Shown piece after piece: positions 29,932 through 39,360 of a stretch of 64,000 nt of DNA. The position numbers and the translations under genes were made by a program. Each line of letters opens with the position of its first letter. Position 1 is the stretch's first letter. Source of the DNA: Mycobacterium sp. MYCO198283 (lineage in GTDB: Bacteria > Actinomycetota > Actinomycetes > Mycobacteriales > Mycobacteriaceae); assembly GCF_021213805.1 (NCBI RefSeq), contig NZ_JAJQJI010000004.1, positions 186,001-250,000 of the forward strand. Direction: 5' to 3'. The notes beneath the pieces are model-generated. The model saw only the letters and a program-made list of their open reading frames with translations, was not told the origin of the DNA and searched no databases.

Positions 29932-32900
29932 TTAGTCGTCGATGCTGGCGCCGAGGGCGGCGTCGCGGTCGGCCGAGCGGGCTTGGGTACGCCATCCCAG
30001 GGCGAGGTGGCGACGCTGGGCGGAGCGGACCGCCGAGGCTGCGGTGTCGTACTGGGTGAGCAGTTGCTGCCACGGTTCGCTGAGGCGCTTGCTGCCGAGG
30101 CGGTCGGCCAGGGTGACTGCCGGAGTGGGCTCCTGGAGCGGATCTTCCGGCGCTGAGGTGGTGGTCGTGAGGGTGTCGTTCCAGGGCAGCGAGCGCGTGA
30201 GCAGCTGCACCGCCGACGAGCTGGGCCCGCGGCTGGCGCCACGGTCGAGCAGAATCACCCGAGCGCCGGCCGCGGCGGCGTGGCGGGCGAGGTCGACGAG
30301 CTGGCCGGACTCAGCCGCCGCGGGATCCTCGATGACGACGATGGCGCCGGGCGGCAGTGCCCACTGCTGGTCACTGACCTGCTGGTGGGCGTGCTCGATG
30401 GTGGTGATGGTGTCAGCCAGTTCGGCGTCGTGGGCGGGGGTCGAGCTGGCCTCGGTGGGCGAAAGCCACAGCACCCTGCGGTCTTCGGCGTTGGCCGCGT
30501 TGCGCAGGGTGTAGAGGGCTGCGGCGGTTTCGCTGTTGGTGATGTCGGCGCGGATGACGGCGAGTCGATAAGGTTGCGCGGCCACGGATTTGAGGCGGTC
30601 GGCGGTCTGGGGTTCGAGGCCGGACAGTGCGGCGTCGGGGATTACCAGCGGAGTGCCCCTGAGATCGAGGCCGCTGGCGACCTGGAGGAGAGCGACTTCC
30701 GAGCGTGCCGACTCCAGCAGGTGTTCGAGGGTGTCGGAGGTGGCGGTCTGCGCAGCGGCGAACGCAGCGGCGATGTCGCGGTCAGCGCGTTCGAGTTCGC
30801 GGCGCAGCACCTGGCGCCGCTGCCGCAGTGCGGCTCGGGCGGTCAGGTCGGCGCGCTCGGCGTCGCCGCGTGCGGCGGCGATGTCGCGCTCGGTGACGAT
30901 CTTGTCGGCACCGCCGGCGGCAACGGCGCGGGCGGCGTGGGCGTCGGCGAGGGCCTGCTGGAACTGCAGAGCGGGCGGCTGATCGGGGAGCAGGCCGGTG
31001 TAGAAGGCGATCTGTTGGCGGGCCGAGGTGATGTCGATTTGGTTGGCGTCGGGGTTGGTCAGTAGGAGGTCGAGCTGGGTTCGTGAGTGTTCGATGAGGC
31101 GCAGGGTGTCGTTGTAGGCGGTATCGGCGTCGGACCACTGCTCCATCACATCGGTGACGGCGTGGCTGTAGGGGCGATCGGCGTCGACCTGGCGGCGCAT
31201 GCGCAGCAGCTGGTCGGCGGCGGCACGCTGGGCCGGTCCTCTTCCAGTGCGGATCTCCGCATCGAGTGCGGTGATCTGTTCGCGAACAGTTCGATACTCC
31301 TCGCGCAGGCTGGCGACACTGGTCATGGCGATGCTGAGGTCACGCGGTGGGCGTCTGGTTGACAGTTGGTCGAAGTGCAGTCCCTCGAAGGGACCGTCTC
31401 CGTAGTCGAAGGTGTGGAGACCGTCTGGCGGGTGGTCGTCATCGAAGAATCCGTCGTCTGTTGAGCAGAGGTCGTCGGGGTCGGGTGGAAGCAGTGCATC
31501 GTCTGCTGGGTCCGGCGGGGCGTCGTGGTCCATGGGAATGTCGCCGGCGCCTAGATCACTGCGGAGGCGGTGCGTAAACGCATCGACGGTGTAGGTGATG
31601 AGCCGGGCATAGTCGCCGGGCGGGGTTGGGTGGTGTTCGTCGGTGGCGTCGGCGAGGTGTTCGGCGGCGACGTGGAGCAGGTCGCGGGGCGTCCATTTGC
31701 GTGGGTCGGCGGCGCTGATGGCGGCCACCAGCCCAGGCCAGGCGGGATCGGAGGTGATGGTTTCGGTCAACGCGGCGCTGAATACGGCGTCGAGGTCGGT
31801 GATCCAGGCGGGCCGCAGCCGTGAATGGGTGGTGGCCAGGGTGGCCGTGGGGGACAGGGCTCCGGCGATGCGCCACCACAGGGCCGCGGCGGGCAGCTCG
31901 TCGGGTAGCGGTCCTTGGCGTGCCGCGGTGGTGATGATGTGCCGCAGGTCAGGGGTGATGCGGGCGGCCTGGACCAGCTGGGCGGCCAGTTGGGGCCAGT
32001 AGGCATCGGCGCGCAGCCGTGGGTCGATGCCGTCGATGAGGTCGTTCCAGCGGGAGGTGTTGGCGCTGTGGCGGCCGATGTCGGCGGCGGCCTGGCGTTG
32101 CAGCGCGGCCTGCACACCGCGGGTGCGCACCGGGTACTGGCGTGCGCCGGTGATGCGGGTGTCGGCGGCGGAGACCCCGGTGGCGGCGCGGAACACCGCG
32201 ATCTCGGCGGTCAGGACTGGGTTCACCGTGATCAGGGGGCGCGCCCAGGCGGGTGCGGTGGCGTTGGTCCAGCCGCGTGCGCGTTCGCGGATCTCCTCGG
32301 CCAGGTCCTCGACCAGCTTCTCGCGACGGCCCAGATAGGCGCCCCACTGCGGATCGTCGGCCAGCGCTGCCGGGACGGCGGGCAGCCAGCGCAGCACCCC
32401 GATGCCAGACGAATGCGTGCCGGCGGGGTCGATGCGGTGATCGAGCACCGCGGCCGGGTCAGCGGCGTCGGAGACGCTGCCCTTGGCCAGCGCCTGGGTC
32501 AGCAGCTCGCGCGGGTGAGCCCCACGCAGGGCGAGGACGGACAGGTTGCGGCGCAGCACCGGCCAGGCCTCACGCTGGCTCAACTGCGGGATGACCGCGT
32601 CGGCAATGGCACCGAGGCGATCACGGGCACCGACGCCGAGCCGGTTCTCGGCGGCGGCACCGAGCGCGTCGTAGTACATGTCGGCCGCGGCTTGCAGCCG
32701 GGCGGCGGGATCGGCGGCCTGTCGGGCGGCGGTGGTCGCCGAGACCTGTGCGCCGTCGCGGGCCAAGATCCTGGTCAACACGTCGACAGCGGTGTCGGGG
32801 TGGGTGGCTTTGGGGGACAGCAGCCGGTGCGGGTCGCCCTCGGCCGTGGACAGGTACAGGTGGTTCTCGTCGGTGCCGCGGGTCATCGCGACGTACAGCC

Positions 32901-35772
32901 CTTGGCGGGTCAGCATGTCGGAGCCGACGATGTGGCAGGTGCCCTTGGTGTCTCGGCGGCCGGCGGTCAAGCCTTGGGCGGAGTCGATGGTGGCCGCGTA
33001 ACCCAGGGTGACGTGCTCGGCGACGTAGCTAGCGGGCAGTGTGACGATGCGCCCGCTGCGCAGATGGCGGGCTTTCAGGCCGCCATTGGGGAGGACTTCG
33101 GTGATGGTGTAGCGGTAGCCGTTGCGGACGAAATCGTTGCGGCCGATCGCGATTCGGCGGTTGTTCTTGCGGGTGCGGATGGTGTCCCCGACGCTGGCGT
33201 GCAGCTGGTCGGCCAGCACGACCGTGGGCGCCTTGGCGGCTTCGGGGTCGGCGGCCAGGCGATCGAGGCGGGCGCGGGCGTTGAGTTCGTTGATGACGTC
33301 GTTGGTCGGCGCGAGCAGGATGGAATCTCCACCGGCAGCCAGGTCGGCCCGCCAGGCCTCGTACGCCATGTCGGCGGCGGTCTCGTCGGTGCCGACGTGG
33401 ATGCGGTGACGGTCGATGTAGAAGCCGATTCCGGCCGGGTCGGCGTCGTGTAGCGCGAGCCCGGCGGCGGCCTCGGCCGGGGACGTGAACCGCACCACTT
33501 CGCTGAGGGTGAGCGCGTCGGTGGCCTCGGCGATGTCACGCAGAACGCCGCCGGCCGAGATCGACGAGAGCTGTCCGTCATCACCGACCAGGCGCACGCT
33601 GGCGCCCTTGCGTAGCGCGTCGGTGATCATCGCGTCCAGCCCGGCGGTGGCGGCCTTGCCGGCCTCGTCGACCACGATCAGGGTGTCGGGTCCGACGCGG
33701 CTGAACCAGTCGGGCACATGTGATGTCGCGGCCTTGCCGGGATCGGCCGACCACACGTATTTGTCGAGGGTGTCGGTAGTGGCGCGCAGGTCCTCGGCGA
33801 GCACGATCGCCGCGTCGGCGGTGGGGGCCAATCCGATGACGTGTCCGCCCGAGCTGCGCCACGCGTGCGCCAGCGCCGCCATGGCCGTGGTCTTGCCGGT
33901 TCCGGCCGGGGCCAGAGCGAGTGCTACACGACGCCCCGCGGTGGCCATCTCCGAGACCAGCGCGGCCTGACCGGGGTTGAGTGTGCGCCCCCGCGCCGTC
34001 GAATCTGCGAGCGCCAGTTCGACGTCGGCGGCGGTCGCGACACGGCCGTCGCCGCGATGCACCGCATCCAGGATTCGACGCTCGGCGGCCAGCGTTTCGC
34101 GGCTGGTGTAGAACTGCACACCGTGGCGGCGGTAGACGCTGGCACCGTCGCGGCGACGCAATGCGACAGGCTCACCCAACTCGGCGTCTTCGACACGGGC
34201 GTGCGGCACCGAGAAGCCCTCTCCGAGGGCGGTATCGGTGAGTCGTTCGACCAATGCGACATCGTGCGCCACGTCGTGGCCGCGGGCCATCCGCAGCGCT
34301 TCGGCGCGCACATGGTGGCGCTGCCAGGTGGCCCGGGTTTCCGCCACCGTGGCGATGAGTTCGCCAGCTCGCGACGCGATCCATTCCTCGTCGATCGTGA
34401 CGGCCTCGCGGGTGGTCTGCGGTGCGGCCAACGTGTCGGCCAGCATCTGGGTCACGCCGCGTTCTCCGAGGACCTCGACGGCCTGGGTGCGCCACTGCTG
34501 GCGCTGCTCTCCCAGTGAGCGCGGCTCGTGCTTGGCTTCGCGCGATTCCAGGGTCGCCTGCTGGGCCAATGCCACGATCTCGACGTTGGTCGGTTCGCGT
34601 CCGTGATCGGCCTGAAACGCCTTGGCCAGCTCGGCGGTGCGGGCCTTGATCGCCGCACGGCGACGTGACCACCGCTCCATCAATTTCGCTGACATTCCGA
34701 CGATCTCACGCACCGGGCGATTGCCCCGCCCGCGGGACTGTTCGGTGAAGCGCACACCCAGCCTGGCGATCAAATGGGCTTCCAGCCGTGTGTTGTACAA
34801 CTCCGAGGCCGCGACGGTCACGCGGTGCAGGGGCTGGCCGTCCAACGCGAGCCAACGGCGCACGCCATTGGCGTCGACATAGGACACCTTGTTCGAGATC
34901 GCCACGTGGGTGTGCAGGTCGGGATCCCCGGCCCGGGAATCGCGGTGGCTGAATACCGCGGCGATGAGCCCTTCGGTGTCAACCTGGGCCACTCCGCCGG
35001 CGCCGGTGCGGGTGAATGCGGCCTGATCCTGCAACCATTCCAGGACGTCCGCCACAGCCGCATCGTGAGCGGCTTCGATCTGCTCGGACACCGGTAACGG
35101 GGCGATAGCCCACAGTGCCGATACCGATTTCACCGGCGAGAACGTCAGGTCATAGCCGGCCACAGCGGTGGTCTTCGCGCGGGTGTTGCGGGCGATGAAC
35201 CCGGACAGTTCGCGGTCATCGGCGGGCGGGCGACCGTGCTCCTCACCGAACAACTCCATCGCCACGCGCGTCCGGATGTCGGCACGAATCTCTGGATCGA
35301 TGGTGGCGTTCCAATGCGCACCGACTTCGGCGTTGTGATCGCGGAACGCGACTGCCAGCCGACGCGCGAACTCTGGCTCGCCGTCGCGGACCGCGAACTC
35401 GCGCCCCAGGCGGCTCGCCGGGCGCTGGTTGCCCATATTGCGGCCGGTGACGTAAGTCTGAATGCGCTCGGCGTTGGGGTGCAGGCCCACCCCGTACAGG
35501 GCGCGCATCTGTGCCTCGCTGACCCCCGACCCGTCCTCGACGGTCCAAATTTGTTCGCGGACAGTCGGACTGACTTCGCATCGGCCGGTGTCAGACAGTG
35601 CGGCCAGGCCGCGTCCCATCCAGCGGCCCGGCGATTCCCCCTTGGCGGAGTAGTAGTCGGCCAGTGTGGAGCGGCCCCGCTCAGTGCTGTCAGAGGCAGC
35701 GACCTGCCGCACCAGGTACAGGTATCCGTCCCCGGCGGTCAGCTTGTGCAGCGTCATCACCATGACGCGCAC
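29932..35772 (-). CDS. MobF-family relaxase with helicase domain (TraA/TrwC-like)
   Basis: 1946 residues at most; ATG 35763 or 35757 are alternative starts. The relaxase domain has tyrosines near 18-41 and the metal-binding motif HRDSRAGDPDLHTH at 276-289. An SF1 helicase follows, with Walker A (APAGTGKTTA) near 630 and Walker B (LIVVDEAGKA) near 700. The last ~700 residues are Ala-rich and helical with no known motif. It nicks the transfer origin and leads single-stranded DNA out in conjugation. No coupling ATPase or type IV secretion gene is in the window, so the element may be mobilised by others. A hairpin lies 29 bp upstream of its start. Confidence 0.9.
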   Translation of the reverse strand: MRVMVMTLHKLTAGDGYLYLVRQVAASDSTERGRSTLADYYSAKGESPGRWMGRGLAALSDTGRCEVSPTVREQIWTVEDGSGVSEAQMRALYGVGLHPNAERIQTYVTGRNMGNQRPASRLGREFAVRDGEPEFARRLAVAFRDHNAEVGAHWNATIDPEIRADIRTRVAMELFGEEHGRPPADDRELSGFIARNTRAKTTAVAGYDLTFSPVKSVSALWAIAPLPVSEQIEAAHDAAVADVLEWLQDQAAFTRTGAGGVAQVDTEGLIAAVFSHRDSRAGDPDLHTHVAISNKVSYVDANGVRRWLALDGQPLHRVTVAASELYNTRLEAHLIARLGVRFTEQSRGRGNRPVREIVGMSAKLMERWSRRRAAIKARTAELAKAFQADHGREPTNVEIVALAQQATLESREAKHEPRSLGEQRQQWRTQAVEVLGERGVTQMLADTLAAPQTTREAVTIDEEWIASRAGELIATVAETRATWQRHHVRAEALRMARGHDVAHDVALVERLTDTALGEGFSVPHARVEDAELGEPVALRRRDGASVYRRHGVQFYTSRETLAAERRILDAVHRGDGRVATAADVELALADSTARGRTLNPGQAALVSEMATAGRRVALALAPAGTGKTTAMAALAHAWRSSGGHVIGLAPTADAAIVLAEDLRATTDTLDKYVWSADPGKAATSHVPDWFSRVGPDTLIVVDEAGKAATAGLDAMITDALRKGASVRLVGDDGQLSSISAGGVLRDIAEATDALTLSEVVRFTSPAEAAAGLALHDADPAGIGFYIDRHRIHVGTDETAADMAYEAWRADLAAGGDSILLAPTNDVINELNARARLDRLAADPEAAKAPTVVLADQLHASVGDTIRTRKNNRRIAIGRNDFVRNGYRYTITEVLPNGGLKARHLRSGRIVTLPASYVAEHVTLGYAATIDSAQGLTAGRRDTKGTCHIVGSDMLTRQGLYVAMTRGTDENHLYLSTAEGDPHRLLSPKATHPDTAVDVLTRILARDGAQVSATTAARQAADPAARLQAAADMYYDALGAAAENRLGVGARDRLGAIADAVIPQLSQREAWPVLRRNLSVLALRGAHPRELLTQALAKGSVSDAADPAAVLDHRIDPAGTHSSGIGVLRWLPAVPAALADDPQWGAYLGRREKLVEDLAEEIRERARGWTNATAPAWARPLITVNPVLTAEIAVFRAATGVSAADTRITGARQYPVRTRGVQAALQRQAAADIGRHSANTSRWNDLIDGIDPRLRADAYWPQLAAQLVQAARITPDLRHIITTAARQGPLPDELPAAALWWRIAGALSPTATLATTHSRLRPAWITDLDAVFSAALTETITSDPAWPGLVAAISAADPRKWTPRDLLHVAAEHLADATDEHHPTPPGDYARLITYTVDAFTHRLRSDLGAGDIPMDHDAPPDPADDALLPPDPDDLCSTDDGFFDDDHPPDGLHTFDYGDGPFEGLHFDQLSTRRPPRDLSIAMTSVASLREEYRTVREQITALDAEIRTGRGPAQRAAADQLLRMRRQVDADRPYSHAVTDVMEQWSDADTAYNDTLRLIEHSRTQLDLLLTNPDANQIDITSARQQIAFYTGLLPDQPPALQFQQALADAHAARAVAAGGADKIVTERDIAAARGDAERADLTARAALRQRRQVLRRELERADRDIAAAFAAAQTATSDTLEHLLESARSEVALLQVASGLDLRGTPLVIPDAALSGLEPQTADRLKSVAAQPYRLAVIRADITNSETAAALYTLRNAANAEDRRVLWLSPTEASSTPAHDAELADTITTIEHAHQQVSDQQWALPPGAIVVIEDPAAAESGQLVDLARHAAAAGARVILLDRGASRGPSSSAVQLLTRSLPWNDTLTTTTSAPEDPLQEPTPAVTLADRLGSKRLSEPWQQLLTQYDTAASAVRSAQRRHLALGWRTQARSADRDAALGASIDD

Positions 35773-35800
35773 GCCGATGTCCGCATGCGCCGCACGCTAC

Positions 35801-35841
35801 GAACTCCGGGGTTGGCGAAGCCACCACCAAACCGGAGGTTC
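35801..35841. other. Imperfect hairpin upstream of the relaxase; candidate oriT
   Basis: GAACTCCGGGGTTGG (35801-35815) and CCAAACCGGAGGTTC (35827-35841) form a long stem with one bulge, with further inner pairing of GGTTGGC and GCCACC around GAA. MobF relaxases bind a hairpin next to the nick site, and oriT commonly lies beside the relaxase gene. An A/T-rich patch (gaaaaattgg) near 36015-36024 could ease strand opening. Confidence 0.45.
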
Positions 35842-36084
35842 TCACAAAACTCTTAGACTGCCGGGTTTCCTGAGTGCAAGAGGTGTGTGGTCTGCCGGGG
35901 AGCCGTGGCAGGGGGCTGTGAGGGGGTGAGCTGAATGGGCGCAGAGGCGGCGGCGCGCTGCAGGGGTGAGCGGCTGGTGAGCGGTGGGCGTTGGTGTGGC
36001 AGGCGTGACGGCGAAAAATTGGTAGATGGCGAATGTGGCTGTGGTGGTGGCACGTCCGGCCCGGCCGGTTTTAGTGTCCCGGTC

Positions 36085-36483
36085 ATGACAGCAGCAGGAA
36101 CGTCCAAGTTGGAAGCCCGGCGACGGGCAGTCGAAGCGACCCGGCGAGCTAACGAGGCCCGCGCCGCGCGGGACAAGGCGAACATCGACGACGCCACCGA
36201 CTTTCTCGTCGCGGTCGGCAGGATTGCCGAAGTCGAGACCTGGAAGAAGGAGCGCCTGGCCCAGCTCCGCGACCAGGTCGACACCGAGGCAGCCAAGCGA
36301 GTGGCCACGCACCGGGCCAAGGCCGGCGCGGCGGTCGCCCGCATGCAGAGCCGTGGTGAGACGCTGTCGACCATCGCCGCCCGGACCGACGTGGGCGTCG
36401 GGATCGTCCGAACCATGCTGCGACACGCCCCAAAAGCCGAGCGGCCCACGGCGAGCAACGGTTCCCATGCGCACTCGCACTAG
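36085..36483 (+). CDS. Small helix-rich protein with C-terminal HTH; probable mobilisation accessory or regulator
   Basis: 132 residues from ATG 36085. The first ~90 residues are a charged, probably coiled-coil helix (KLEARRRAVEATRRANEARA), and residues ~90-112 read as a helix-turn-helix (ETLSTIAARTDVGVGIVRTM). It is divergent from the relaxase gene across the ~310-bp region that holds the hairpin. Position and fold fit a relaxosome accessory factor or a regulator of transfer; this is inference. Confidence 0.65.
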   Translation: MTAAGTSKLEARRRAVEATRRANEARAARDKANIDDATDFLVAVGRIAEVETWKKERLAQLRDQVDTEAAKRVATHRAKAGAAVARMQSRGETLSTIAARTDVGVGIVRTMLRHAPKAERPTASNGSHAHSH

Positions 36484-36799
36484 GCGGCGGCAATGGCGTC
36501 GCCGCCACGCCAGGGGTCCTGGCGACGGTGCTACAGACAATCCCGAGGCAGCCTTGATGTGACAACGGCGACGCTGGGCCAAAACCTGGAGGGCGTGTGG
36601 TCTGACCGTCCGTGCTCGGTGCGCGGGGCGCGACGGCTCCACTGCAGGGCAGCGCGCCGCTCGGTGATGCAGTGGCGAGCGCGCCGACATGCGGCGAGGA
36701 ACCAGGCCTGGCGGCGGTCAGCTCCTGGTCCAGAGTGGCCGGCCTGTGATCGCCTCGAGCGCTGCTGCGGCCGCGCAGTGTGTCGGTGTTCGGTTCTAG
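36484..36799. other. ~315-bp gap, no gene seen
   Basis: Frames on both strands here are long only because of high GC and have no ribosome site or protein-like composition. It separates the small HTH gene from the HNH relic. Confidence 0.35.
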
Positions 36800-37324
36800 G
36801 CCGTCGGTCATGGAAGCGCGGGCCAACTATTCGTCGATCGGCGCCTGCGCGCCGCCGAAAGTTTGCGCCCCGACGGTCACGTCGTCTGCGGGCCATCGCG
36901 TTCGGACTGCGACATCTTGATCGGTGGCATCGGCGCCGATGGCTACGGCCGGTTCTACCTCGCGCGCGACGGTGTGGGGTTCTGCGTGCTCCCGCTTTCC
37001 TACGCGTGGCGATCGCAAGCGGAGCCATGGCAGCTGGGGTGCTGGGTTTGCACGAGTGCGACAACCCGATGTGCGTGAAGATCGCGGCGACGACAGACCG
37101 TCAGGCGCACGTCGTTTCCGGTTCCCAGGGCGACGACATTGAGCGGATGGCGCGGATGCGTCGCGGCGGTGGCCGCCATGCGGTGCGGCGCTTCGACAGT
37201 CGCGGTGTGCGGCGCACACGATCGGTGCGTTGCGCGCCGCGGTGCGGCACGGCTGAGATGCCGCCGCTGTGCAGGCGGCGCTGCTTGGCGACCAACCCAC
37301 GCTGGGTGAAAGCAGCGTCTCGCT
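36800..37324 (+). pseudogene. Broken HNH endonuclease gene
   Basis: Three pieces of one HNH protein lie in different frames. Piece one (frame of 36863) reads FVDRRLRAAESLRPDGHVV and ADGYGRFYLARDGVGFCV, the usual N-terminal half. Around 36985 the reading moves to the frame of 37000, giving GVLGLHECDNPMCVKI and HVVSGSQGDDIERMARMRR, which contain the HNH His and metal residues. Near 37210 it moves again, to a frame ending AAAVQAALLGDQPTLGESS with an in-frame TGA. Two frameshifts and a stop mean no intact enzyme is made. Such nucleases often travel with phages and integrative elements. Confidence 0.7.
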
Positions 37325-37350
37325 GAGGCGGCGCCTCTGCGGCGCCTCAG
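37323..37350. terminator. Hairpin after the HNH relic
   Basis: CTGAGGCG pairs with CGCCTCAG (8 bp) around a 12-base GC-rich loop, at the end of the pseudogene. It marks the edge between the transfer module and the next 420 bp, which hold no gene. Confidence 0.4.
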
Positions 37351-37774
37351 GGACGCACTCGCCGCGCTCAGTGGCCCATGGCGCGTCCTGTCGCATTGGG
37401 CGCCCATAAGTCCCGCGCCGCGCATCGACCTGACCGGCAAGGTGGTGCGACGCACCAACAGTCGGCGAGTTGGAGGCACCTAGAAGCGGGACCAAGTAGC
37501 TTCCGTCGAAAGTACGTGTACTCACCAATCATGTCGGTGCATCGCGGCGAACCGTGGTGGCGTCGACCAGCACAGGACGGGCGGGAACGCCGGCCGTGCG
37601 GGCCCAGCAGTTGCGGGGAGTCGGGGGTGGGACACCGCCGAAACTCCGCGGCCGAGATGGGTCCGAGGGGCCGCGCGTAGGCGGCAATCTCGGTACACGT
37701 GGTGGACCCGGCCGACGGCTCCTGCGTGGTTTAAATGCTGGCTTAGCGGTGTTCTTGTTACCGCTGCCGGAGTT
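37351..37774. other. ~420-bp gap between the transfer module and the metal island
   Basis: No frame with coding character was seen on either strand. A short A/T-rich patch (ggtttaaatgctgg, near 37728) stands out. The DNA could hold a recombination junction between the mobile module and the island. Confidence 0.3.
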
Positions 37775-38620
37775 CTATTCGACGGCGGTGAGGACGTGCA
37801 CCGTGGCACCATCGTCGGTCGAGGTGTAGATGGCCGTATCTGTCGCGACGTAGACGTGACCGTTGTCAGCAGCGAGAAGGGCCTGAGGCTTGGCGATGAG
37901 GGCGTGTCGTGGCTGCCAGGTCTGCCCGGCGTCGGTGCTGGAGTAGAGGCTTCCTTCGATGTCGGCTCCAAGGAGGGGGCCGCGCTCGGGCCAGCTGACG
38001 AGCACCAGTGCCGGTGCACCGTTGACTGCGTCGAACGACATTGCCCCGTCTGTGCTTCGGAGGAGCCCCTGGCGTGTGGTCGCGAGAACCTCATCGGCAT
38101 TCGCGGGTGACACTGCGAGGTCCGCGGCCGGGACTTCAGCTCGCCGCTGCCAGGACTGCGCATCGGGGCTGACCATCACAGTGCCCGACTGGCTGTCGTG
38201 ACCGTAGACCTGTCCGTGGCGGTACTCGAGTGCGTGAAAATCGGCGCTGCCGTGTAGCGACAGGGTCTCCCAGGATTGGCCGGCGTCGCTGCTCTTGATC
38301 AGGCCCAGATGGGGCGGTTGTTGGCGATCGGTCGGACCCGGGTGGCCGCTGGCCAAGAATTCGTCGGGCCCGGTGACGGTGAAGCCCATGAAGTCCTGCA
38401 CGAGGTCGCCGACTCGTTGTGGCGCCTGACCGGGCTTGACCGTGAAAAGGCCGTAATGAGTTGCTACGTTCAGCGTTTCGTCGGACGAATTGATACCGAG
38501 CCCGTGGACGTGCACCATGCCCGGCACGACCGCGGGCGGCGCGCTCTCGGGGGCGTTCGACGAACACGCCGCGGCCAGAGCCCCGGTCAGGATTGCGGCG
38601 ATGCTTCTACTGAGCTGCAC
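37775..38620 (-). CDS. BNR-repeat lipoprotein (F510_1955 glycosylhydrolase-like beta-propeller)
   Basis: 281 residues from GTG 38620 with GGAAGG seven bases upstream. A signal peptide ends in the lipobox AAACSSN near residue 19. The mature part repeats the sialidase Asp-box pattern: SSDAGQSWE, SPDAQSWQR, STDGAMSFD, SSTDAGQTWQ and STDDGATV, giving a predicted beta-propeller on the outer face. Related proteins occur with copper-resistance genes in actinobacteria; enzymatic activity is unproven. A CTACGTAT/CGTAG dyad lies 28-46 bp upstream. Confidence 0.8.
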   Translation of the reverse strand: MQLSRSIAAILTGALAAACSSNAPESAPPAVVPGMVHVHGLGINSSDETLNVATHYGLFTVKPGQAPQRVGDLVQDFMGFTVTGPDEFLASGHPGPTDRQQPPHLGLIKSSDAGQSWETLSLHGSADFHALEYRHGQVYGHDSQSGTVMVSPDAQSWQRRAEVPAADLAVSPANADEVLATTRQGLLRSTDGAMSFDAVNGAPALVLVSWPERGPLLGADIEGSLYSSTDAGQTWQPRHALIAKPQALLAADNGHVYVATDTAIYTSTDDGATVHVLTAVE

Positions 38621-38647
38621 ACTGGCGCCTTCCGGTCGTTGGACACT

Positions 38648-38666
38648 CTACGTATTGACCTCGTAG
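38648..38666. promoter_or_regulatory. Probable BlaI-type operator before the BNR lipoprotein
   Basis: CTACG-N9-CGTAG is a perfect spaced dyad. The left part also reads CTACGTAT, one mismatch from the octamer CTACGTAG that recurs in front of other island genes. Confidence 0.5.
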
Positions 38667-38942
38667 TGAGTGGCTTTTGGCTACGGCGTGACACTCGAAA
38701 TGACGCGGCGCGGCCCCCACGTACCGGTGGGGCAGCGTCGTCGAATATCGGATCGAACCGACCCATACGCGGATTCGTGAGGCCGCACCGAGGCCGCGAT
38801 GCATCCGCCGCGTGGACGTCCGCTGTCAGGACCGGCCAGGTCGGTGGACGGGCGACCAGGTCAGCACTGAGGCGAGCTAGTGGCCGTTGGTAGGGCTGGC
38901 ACACCAGCCGTCACAGGTGAGAACCCTATCGACCACGGTCGG

Positions 38943-38959
38943 TCACCCACCCTGGGTGA
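38943..38959. terminator. Short palindrome after the Met-rich peptide gene
   Basis: TCACCCA and TGGGTGA pair perfectly around CCC, about 22 bp past the stop of the minus-strand gene ending at 38982. The small loop makes it either a weak terminator or a protein-binding palindrome. Confidence 0.3.
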
Positions 38960-38981
38960 GGTCATGTCGCTACGAGGATCT

Positions 38982-39218
38982 TCAGGGTGTGGGGGCTGGA
39001 ACGGATGCCCCCGGCATCGGTGACATCGACGGCATGTCCATGGGTTGTTCCATCATTTTGTTGTTGCTCATGTTCATGGAGTCGCAGCAACCCGGACGCG
39101 CGATGAGGAAATACAGGCCGACGGCAATGATGAAGAATCCGACCGCGATGCCCGTGATCGCCAAGGCTTGGTAAAGCCGTTGTGGCCGATTCGGGGTGGA
39201 GGGGGCAAGTGCTGTCAT
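38982..39218 (-). CDS. Small membrane peptide with a Met-rich, probably copper-binding tail
   Basis: 78 residues from ATG 39218 (AGGGAG upstream). One hydrophobic helix at about residues 17-40 is followed by PGCCDSMNMSNNKMMEQPMD and SMSPMPG, a cluster of two cysteines and ten methionines typical of Cu(I)-binding segments in CopC/PcoE-type and related proteins. With the N-terminus inside, the Met-rich tail would face outward. Its neighbours (L,D-transpeptidase, BNR lipoprotein) are on the same strand. Copper binding is inferred from composition. Confidence 0.7.
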   Translation of the reverse strand: MTALAPSTPNRPQRLYQALAITGIAVGFFIIAVGLYFLIARPGCCDSMNMSNNKMMEQPMDMPSMSPMPGASVPAPTP

Positions 39219-39360
39219 GGTTTCTCCCTTCGTAGGTGATCTGTCTCAGATCAGACTTCCGCGCTAGTGGGGCGTTCATGTCGGCACCGACGCAGCTGCT
39301 GCTCGTATGACTTGGGTGCTTGTGATGCTCACACGGTCTTAGAGAGTTGACCGCGGCTGA

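Larger units (their letters stand above)
38621..38981. other. ~360-bp gap with operator and hairpins
   Basis: Besides the dyad at 38648-38666 the gap holds a small CCCCAC/GTGGGG hairpin near 38717-38735 and a 17-base palindrome at 38943-38959. No gene was recognised. Confidence 0.4.

Noticed and set aside
36827..37528. 233-codon minus-strand frame
   Set aside because: It is antisense to the HNH relic, which has clear family motifs on the plus strand.
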